Positions 6,251-10,660 of a DNA stretch of 10,660 nucleotides are shown here, one piece after another; the first letter of the stretch is position 1; every line of letters starts with the position of its first letter. The stretch covers positions 1 through 10,660 of the forward strand of contig DKLU01000361.1 in assembly GCA_002455915.1 (NCBI GenBank). Direction: 5' to 3'. The position numbers were made by a program, and so were the translations under genes. Under the pieces are notes generated by a model. It did not search any database. It saw only the letters and a program-made list of their open reading frames with translations, and was not told where the DNA came from. The DNA comes from Chryseobacterium sp. UBA6632 (GTDB taxonomy: Bacteria; Bacteroidota; Bacteroidia; Flavobacteriales; Weeksellaceae).

Positions 6251-7537
6251 TTAGGAATGCTCAAATTCTGCTTCTTTTCCTGTGTTTCTTTTTGGTCGTA
6301 GAATTAATCTGATGGAAGGATTATTGGTGATGAATAATCTCAGCCAATCCATTGCCAGACGTATTTTACTTCTAAAACTAACCAGCGGAATAATGTGAAT
6401 AAAAAGCCAAGTAAGCCATGCAGTAAAACCTTTAAATGAAAACTTCGGTAAATCTACCACCGCATTGAATTTTGATATGATCGCCATACTTCCTTTATCA
6501 TTATATTCGAAAGTATGAAGCACTTTTTCGTCTTCAATTCTTTTAAAATTTTGTCCTAAATTTTTCCCTTGCTGAATGGCAACCTGTGCTAATTGCGGAT
6601 GCCCATTAGGAAATTTTTTATCCGAAAATTGAAGACTGATGTCTCCTAAGGCATAAATATTTTCTGTGCCATTTACTTTATTATAAGCATCAACGAGAAT
6701 TCTTCGCCCTTTTCCTATGCTTTCTTCAGGCAACCCTTTCACTTCACGACCGATTACTCCGGAAGTCCAGATTAACGTTTCTGTTTCGATAGATTTTCCA
6801 TCCGCTAAAATTACCTTTCCATCGGCATAGTCTTTTACCGCAACATTCAGGATAATCTTCACTCCCAAACTATTAAGCTTATCGTAAGCAGCCTGTTGGG
6901 CCATTTTACTCATCGGCGAAAGTAATGTGGGCAACGCATCAATTAAATAGATATTCGATAAAGCTGATTTTATTTCTGGATATTCTTTTTTAGCAATATA
7001 GCTTCCCATTTCGGCAATCATTCCTGCTAATTCTACACCAGTGGGGCCACCGCCTGCAATTACGATATTTTGTAACTTTTGAGCTTCTTTAATATCTTTA
7101 TTTCGAGCCGCTTCTTCCAATGTTAAAAGCATATAATTTCGCAAATACAAAGCTTCATCGATAGTTTTCATCGGCAAGGCGCAATTTTGAACGTTTTCCA
7201 TTCCAAAGAAATTCGATTCTGTTCCTAATGCTAAAACAAGATAATCGTAGGTGATTTCTCCGGTTTCCGTTTGGATGGTTTTGATTTCAGGCAAAACATT
7301 CAGAAGACCTCCCATGTGAAATTTTACGTTCTTGTATTTGGAAAACATCTTTCGGAAAGGGTAGCTGATATTAGATGCTTCAATAAATGAAGTGGCCACC
7401 TGATAAATTAATGGCGGAAAAAAGTGATAATTATTCTTGTCAACAAGCGTTATTTTGAATCTATTATCGTTTACCAAAGATTTTATAAGATTTATTCCGG
7501 CAAATCCTCCGCCTACAATGACGATATGCTTTTTCAT
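6251..7537 (-). CDS. ndh: Type II NADH:quinone oxidoreductase (NDH-2)
   Basis: A 428-residue flavoprotein that passes electrons from NADH to menaquinone at the inner membrane without pumping protons. Two Rossmann folds are present: FAD site IVIVGGGFAG (5-14) and NADH site GGGPTGVELAG (162-172). Further motifs are ALGDIS (296-301, FAD), the quinone-site AQVAIQQG (317-324), and a hydrophobic/basic C-terminal region (about 370-415) that serves as membrane anchor. Length and motif order are typical. The frame is open from 7666, but the ATG at 7537 begins exactly at the flavin fold and has CACTTCAA (a near copy of the leader element) 10 bases upstream. It lies upstream of the CLC gene on the same strand and is divergent from an aldo/keto reductase. 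The symbol is given by family, not by proven function. Confidence 0.94.
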   Translation of the reverse strand: MKKHIVIVGGGFAGINLIKSLVNDNRFKITLVDKNNYHFFPPLIYQVATSFIEASNISYPFRKMFSKYKNVKFHMGGLLNVLPEIKTIQTETGEITYDYLVLALGTESNFFGMENVQNCALPMKTIDEALYLRNYMLLTLEEAARNKDIKEAQKLQNIVIAGGGPTGVELAGMIAEMGSYIAKKEYPEIKSALSNIYLIDALPTLLSPMSKMAQQAAYDKLNSLGVKIILNVAVKDYADGKVILADGKSIETETLIWTSGVIGREVKGLPEESIGKGRRILVDAYNKVNGTENIYALGDISLQFSDKKFPNGHPQLAQVAIQQGKNLGQNFKRIEDEKVLHTFEYNDKGSMAIISKFNAVVDLPKFSFKGFTAWLTWLFIHIIPLVSFRSKIRLAMDWLRLFITNNPSIRLILRPKRNTGKEAEFEHS

Positions 7538-7547
7538 ATTTTTGATG

Positions 7548-7555
7548 TTGAAGTG
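7548..7555 (-). promoter_or_regulatory. CACTTCAA, one-mismatch copy of the leader element
   Basis: The minus strand reads CACTTCAA, then 10 bases, then the NDH-2 ATG at 7537. The distance is the same as for the exact copies at 860 and 1511, which makes it a likely variant. Confidence 0.35.
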
Positions 7556-7599
7556 TATTATCTTAGCTTCAATAATAAAGCCAAATATTAGTTTTATAC

Positions 7600-7622
7600 G
7601 ATAACAATTGATTCTTATCAAT
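7600..7622. repeat. Dyad in the NDH-2/AKR divergent spacer
   Basis: ATTGAT-TCTT-ATCAAT (7607-7622) is a perfect 6-bp dyad, overlapping GATAA...TTATC (7600-7619). It lies 62 bases and more upstream of the NDH-2 start, where an operator could sit. It loosely resembles a Fur box, but the spacing is off by one. The rest of the 273-base spacer (7538-7810) shows no clear -7 box. Confidence 0.25.
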
Positions 7623-7793
7623 ATGAATATAATTGGTTGACTAATTATTGAGTTAATCCAAACCAAAGATCAAAACTTTCGATGAAAATAAATCTCTTTT
7701 TGATATTTCATTATTAATCCTATAAAAATTAAAAATATTATGATTTGAAAACCCATGTCTGCACGGTGTTTGTATCCTTTACACCAACCAAAA

Positions 7794-7801
7794 CACTTAA
7801 A
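7794..7801 (+). promoter_or_regulatory. CACTTAAA leader element before aldo/keto reductase 2
   Basis: An exact octamer, then 9 bases, then the ATG at 7811. It is the only exact copy on the plus strand and again sits just before a start codon. It supports 7811 over the upstream TTG at 7745. Confidence 0.5.
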
Positions 7802-7810
7802 TATTATCAT

Positions 7811-8800
7811 ATGAAAGCAGATATTTTAAATGAAAAACACAAATTGGGATTGGGTGGAGTAGCCATAGGAACTGCATTCGAGCCATTAACAGACCAAGAT
7901 TCTTACAAAGTTCTACAGAAAGCATGGGATCTGGGAATTCGATATTTCGATTCTTCTCCATGGTATGGCCTTACGAAAAGTGAGAGAAGGTTTGGAAGTT
8001 TTTTACAAAATCAGAAGAGAGATGAATTTGTATTCTCAACAAAAGTCGGAAGGCTGTTTACAGAAGTTCCGGAGGATAAAGTTCCTCCAACGATGTGGAA
8101 AGCACCTTTAAATTACGATTTTGAGCATAACTACACTGCAGATGCCATTAAAAAAAGCATTGAGGAAAGTTTGAGAAGAACAGGATTAAATCATATTGAT
8201 ATTGTGTATGTTCACGATTTATCTGAAGATCAGGTGGGCGATCGTTATCCTTATTTTTTGAAACAGGCAAGGGAAGGAGCTTTCAAAGTTTTATCTGATT
8301 TGCGGGATCAGGGGATTATTAAAGCCTGGGGTATGGGTGTCAATAAAATTGAACCTATTTTAGATTGTATTGAATCTGCCGATCCTAATATCTGCCTTTC
8401 CGCTACACAATATTCTATTCTTGAGCACGAAGATGCTGTTGATCGTCTGCTTCCTGCCGTGAAAAAAGCTGGTATAAAGCTGGTTTCCGGTGCGGGATAC
8501 AATTCTGGGTTTATCAATGGAAGACCACGATATAATTATAAAGATGTAATTCCTAAAGGTATGACGGAAAAACGTGATAAAATAGCTGAAATCGCGAAAA
8601 AATATAACCTCAGTCTTGTAGATGCAGCCCTTCATTTTGTGTTGGCGGCAGATGAATTTTCAGCAATAATTCCTGGGGCAAGTAAGACTGAACAGGTACA
8701 GGGAAATATAAATGCATTGAATGCAGAAATTCCTGTTGATTTTTGGAAAGAATTAAAAAGTGAAGGTCTGATTTACGAAAAAGCACAAGTTCCCATTTGA
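7811..8800 (+). CDS. Aldo/keto reductase, sugar (aldose) 1-dehydrogenase-like
   Basis: A 329-residue aldo/keto reductase of the group that holds D-threo-aldose (L-fucose/galactose) 1-dehydrogenases and pyridoxal 4-dehydrogenase. It is only distantly similar to the reductase at 3314. Family marks are LGLGGVAIG (12-20), D47 and Y52 in FDSSPWYGLTKSERRFG, K78 (FSTKVGRLF), H135 (DIVYVHDLSED), and the C-terminal IIPGASKTEQV. Members oxidise aldoses to lactones with NAD(P)+, but the substrate here is a guess. ATG at 7811 is chosen over TTG at 7745 because it matches the family start and carries the CACTTAAA leader element. It is transcribed divergently from NDH-2 and stands alone. No terminator is seen directly after the stop; the first hairpin downstream is at 8960. 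Confidence 0.92.
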   Translation: MKADILNEKHKLGLGGVAIGTAFEPLTDQDSYKVLQKAWDLGIRYFDSSPWYGLTKSERRFGSFLQNQKRDEFVFSTKVGRLFTEVPEDKVPPTMWKAPLNYDFEHNYTADAIKKSIEESLRRTGLNHIDIVYVHDLSEDQVGDRYPYFLKQAREGAFKVLSDLRDQGIIKAWGMGVNKIEPILDCIESADPNICLSATQYSILEHEDAVDRLLPAVKKAGIKLVSGAGYNSGFINGRPRYNYKDVIPKGMTEKRDKIAEIAKKYNLSLVDAALHFVLAADEFSAIIPGASKTEQVQGNINALNAEIPVDFWKELKSEGLIYEKAQVPI

Positions 8801-8908
8801 TCTTTTTAGAATGAAGAGAATGTATATTCAAAAATATAAAGGTTTTGTTTTAAGCTATTTTTAAGGAATTATTATTTGTTGGTTAACACGTTTTGAATCT
8901 CAAGAAAA

Positions 8909-8916
8909 TACTTTTG
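8909..8916 (+). promoter_or_regulatory. Candidate -7 box (TACTTTTG) of an orphan transcript
   Basis: A perfect match to the Bacteroidota TAnnTTTG box, about 110 bases after the aldo/keto reductase stop and 44 bases before a hairpin. The TTTG at 8892-8895 is closer (13 bases) than the usual -33 spacing, so the promoter is not ideal. Confidence 0.35.
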
Positions 8917-8921
8917 TATAG

Positions 8922-9000
8922 CATAAAATTAGTCTTTCATTTTTTACTTAATATTATTTAGAAAAGAAGTCCGAGGTTTTTTGGGCTTCTTTTCTGTTGT
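8922..9000 (+). ncRNA. Possible small RNA (promoter and hairpin, no ORF)
   Basis: A start about 6 bases after the -7 box at 8909-8916 and an end at the 13-bp hairpin would give an RNA of about 75-80 bases with no reading frame. It does not resemble any RNA family I know. The hairpin may instead simply end the upstream aldo/keto reductase transcript. Confidence 0.22.
8960..8995 (+). terminator. 13-bp hairpin, probable terminator
   Basis: AGAAAAGAAGTCC (8960-8972) pairs with GGGCTTCTTTTCT (8983-8995), with one G-U pair and a 10-base loop holding six T. The 3' arm supplies the T-rich end. It can stop transcripts from the aldo/keto reductase gene 160 bases upstream or a short RNA starting near 8922, and it insulates the chaperone gene's promoter. 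Confidence 0.7.
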
Positions 9001-9027
9001 TATCACTAGAGATGTAGTTATATTTAT

Positions 9028-9035
9028 TATATTTG
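9028..9035 (+). promoter_or_regulatory. -7 box of the Skp/OmpH gene promoter
   Basis: TATATTTG matches TAnnTTTG exactly. It would start transcription near 9042 and leave a leader of about 45 bases, rich in A, before the ATG at 9087. The nearest TTG upstream (8997-8999) is 28 bases away, longer than usual for the -33 element. Confidence 0.45.
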
Positions 9036-9086
9036 TCCTCTTTTTAAAAACAAACAATTAAAATAATTTTAAAAATCAACAATAAC

Positions 9087-9659
9087 ATGAAAAAGTTAAT
9101 CACTGTATTTTCTGTAGCAGCGGGATTATTTCTTACATCAAACCTTGCCCAAGCGCAACAAAAAATCGGTCATGTAAACTCTGATGATGTTTTCAATAAT
9201 CTTTCTGAAGCTAAAACTGCAGAAGCGAGTTTGGATACTTTTACAAAAACAAAACAAGGAGAAATTGAGAAGCTGATCACAAGCTACCAAACGAAGCTAA
9301 AAGCGGCTCAGGATAAAGAAAAAACAATCAGTGAAGCAAATAAAGAATCTGTAATTAAGGAACTTACAGCAGCACAAACTGAACTTCAGCAATTAGGAAA
9401 AACGATTGAGGAAACGCGTACAAAAGCAGCTCAAGATATTTCTCAAAAGCAAAACGAATTGTTTGCTCCGATTCAGAAAAAAGTAGCGAGCATGATTTCT
9501 ACTGTGGCTAAAGAAAAAGGATTGGCATACGTTTTTGATGTGGCAACTTCTCAGGGAAACAGCCAAATTGCTTATTTAGATGGTGGTGAAGATATTACTC
9601 CGGATGTAAAATCTAAACTAGGCGCTACTACAGCAGCTCCTGCAAAAGCAAAAAAATAA
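9087..9659 (+). CDS. Periplasmic OmpH/Skp-family chaperone
   Basis: A 190-residue protein with a clear Sec signal peptide (1-24, cleavage after AQA). The start of the mature protein, QKIGHVNSDDVF, is the family hallmark beta strand. A long helical/coiled-coil arm spans about 40-140, rich in Lys, Glu, Gln and Ala. The closing core strand region includes LAYVFDVA and IAYLDGGEDITPDV, followed by an Ala/Lys-rich tail. Skp trimers hold unfolded outer-membrane proteins with their arms and carry them across the periplasm to the BAM complex. In many flavobacteria skp genes follow bamA; here the gene stands alone with its own promoter and terminator, so this may be an additional paralogue. The symbol is withheld because Bacteroidota carry several such genes. 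Confidence 0.94.
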   Translation: MKKLITVFSVAAGLFLTSNLAQAQQKIGHVNSDDVFNNLSEAKTAEASLDTFTKTKQGEIEKLITSYQTKLKAAQDKEKTISEANKESVIKELTAAQTELQQLGKTIEETRTKAAQDISQKQNELFAPIQKKVASMISTVAKEKGLAYVFDVATSQGNSQIAYLDGGEDITPDVKSKLGATTAAPAKAKK

Positions 9660-9676
9660 TTTCTATAAATAAGAAT

Positions 9677-9713
9677 AAAAGCGGAATTTGATGTATTTCA
9701 GATTCCGCTTTTT
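9677..9713. terminator. Terminator after Skp/OmpH gene
   Basis: AAAAGCGGAAT (9677-9687) pairs perfectly with ATTCCGCTTTT (9702-9712) around a 14-base loop; the T-run ends at 9713. It starts 17 bases after the chaperone stop. The A-rich left flank lets it work on the minus strand as well. Confidence 0.85.
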
Positions 9714-9716
9714 AAT

Positions 9717-9747
9717 TAAAAAATCCTTAACAAAATTTGTCAAGGAT
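9717..9747 (-). terminator. Terminator of the lmo0937-family gene
   Basis: ATCCTT (9723-9728) pairs with AAGGAT (9742-9747). An inner ACAA/TTGT stem follows after one A-C mismatch. On the minus strand the hairpin is followed by a run of T (complement of 9718-9722). It lies 55 bases after the minus-strand gene's stop, back to back with the chaperone terminator. Confidence 0.75.
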
Positions 9748-9802
9748 CAATATTTTTAAAGTTTACTAAATTAATAGAATAGTTTCAATTTGAAGAAATC
9801 TA

Positions 9803-9992
<190 letters not shown>

Positions 9993-10099
9993 ATTTAATT
10001 AGTTATATACACATACTGTGCCTTTTTTATTAAATCAGTTTAAAAACAAATACCACATATTTAATTAGGCTTAAAAATGTTCAGCTATGAGATATAAAA

Positions 10100-10660
10100 T
10101 TAAAGTAGTCCAAAATGTTTTAAAGCGAGTTCAATTCCATGATTGTCAACCTCTTCAGTAACGTAATCGGAGATTTCTTTTACATTTTCATTTGCATTTC
10201 CCATGGCAACGCCAATTTTTACAAATTTTAGCATAGAAATATCATTCCCTCCGTCTCCAAAAGCCATAGTTTCAGCAAAATCGATTCCGAAATGTTTACA
10301 GAAATATTCTATTCCGTTTTGTTTGGTAATTCCACCGGGATTAACGTCCGCAAAAAGGGGAGTCCATCTGGAAGCCACAGAATTCGGCATTACCTTTTCC
10401 ATAAAAACCTTTTCTTCATCAGGACCAAGAAAAATATTTGCCTGCAGAACATTTTCAACATCCACATTATCTTTATCATGTAAAGGCGGAACGGGAAGAT
10501 TGAGATGGGCGTACATGCCAACCACTTCGGGATTTACATCATTTATTTCAACTTTATTTTCATACATTAATGAAAAGCTTAAAGGAGATTTTTCAGAATA
10601 ATTAATTAAATTTTTTATATCTTCAGGGTTAATGGCTTTTTTAAACATGATATTGCCATC
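10100..10660 (-). CDS. Cof-type HAD-IIB family phosphatase, C-terminal part (partial)
   Basis: The frame is open to the right edge: 186 codons and a stop are visible, and the residues DGNI precede the first internal Met. The gene therefore continues outside the window and the Met at 10648 is not its start. The visible part covers the cap domain (about residues 10-105 of the fragment) and the end of the HAD core. Motif III lysine is K113 (GGITKQNGIEYF) and motif IV is MAFGDGGNDISML (132-144, with the metal-binding Asp pair D136/D140), followed by GVAMGNA. Motifs I and II are missing because of the edge. These cytosolic enzymes dephosphorylate sugar phosphates, flavin nucleotides or pyridoxal phosphate; the substrate is not decidable here. 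No hairpin terminator is visible after the stop. Confidence 0.9.
   Translation of the reverse strand, partial: DGNIMFKKAINPEDIKNLINYSEKSPLSFSLMYENKVEINDVNPEVVGMYAHLNLPVPPLHDKDNVDVENVLQANIFLGPDEEKVFMEKVMPNSVASRWTPLFADVNPGGITKQNGIEYFCKHFGIDFAETMAFGDGGNDISMLKFVKIGVAMGNANENVKEISDYVTEEVDNHGIELALKHFGLL

Noticed and set aside
7600..7619. Fur box-like GATAA...TTATC upstream of NDH-2
   Set aside because: The inner spacing is 10 instead of 9 and the middle hexamer does not match, so only the dyad is reported, at low confidence.
10203..10601. 132-codon plus-strand frame over the phosphatase gene
   Set aside because: It is antisense to conserved HAD motifs, with a composition typical of a complement frame.

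Overview
The window is AT-rich and looks like a chromosome segment of a flavobacterium (Bacteroidota, Flavobacteriia). The best guess is the Weeksellaceae, Chryseobacterium or a close relative. This rests on gene content (tandem ferritin-like proteins, a FAS1 protein, an ECF sigma factor with an RskA-type anti-sigma factor, a Skp/OmpH chaperone, an lmo0937-family mini-protein), on starts without Shine-Dalgarno sequences, on -7 boxes of the Bacteroidota type TAnnTTTG, and on the style of the proteins. It is an assignment from recognition, not from a search. I see no mobile element, tRNA, rRNA or CRISPR array, and no gene-free stretch over 300 bases (the longest spacers are about 270 to 290 bases).

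Layout. 1-1500, minus strand: a FAS1 (fasciclin) secreted protein, then a Tat-type ferritin-like lipoprotein, then the first 36 codons of a second ferritin-like protein that runs off the left edge. A perfect 10-bp hairpin lies between the FAS1 and ferritin genes. 1501-1772: an AT-rich divergent spacer. 1773-3153, plus strand: an ECF sigma factor and its RskA-type membrane anti-sigma factor, 1 base apart, both with TTG starts, closed by a terminator. 3314-4258, plus: an aldo/keto reductase, meeting a minus-strand CLC chloride transporter with CBS domains (4347-6191) at a bidirectional terminator. 6251-7537, minus: a type II NADH:quinone dehydrogenase, upstream of the CLC gene and probably in one operon with it. 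7811-8800, plus: a second, unrelated aldo/keto reductase, divergent from the dehydrogenase. 8801-9086: a spacer with a good -7 box followed by a 13-bp hairpin (small-RNA candidate) and then the promoter of the next gene. 9087-9659, plus: a periplasmic Skp/OmpH chaperone. 9803-9973, minus: a 56-residue lmo0937-family membrane protein, separated from the chaperone gene by two consecutive hairpins. 10100-10660, minus: the C-terminal part of a Cof-type HAD phosphatase cut by the right edge.

How it fits together. The left third is best read as an envelope stress module: a membrane anti-sigma factor holds an ECF sigma factor that probably drives its own operon and the divergent FAS1/ferritin genes. 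The arrangement recalls the mycobacterial SigK-RskA-MPT70/MPT83 system, whose targets are also FAS1 proteins. The middle is respiration and ion/redox housekeeping (NDH-2, CLC, two oxidoreductases). The right part is envelope housekeeping.

The least expected observation is a sequence element. The 8-mer CACTTAAA occurs, as far as I can find by eye, four times in the window, and each time it sits 9 to 11 bases before a start codon on the coding strand (FAS1, ferritin-like, aldo/keto reductase 2, lmo0937). A one-mismatch copy sits 10 bases before the NDH-2 start. It behaves like a positional translation-initiation or leader element and supports the start codons chosen here.
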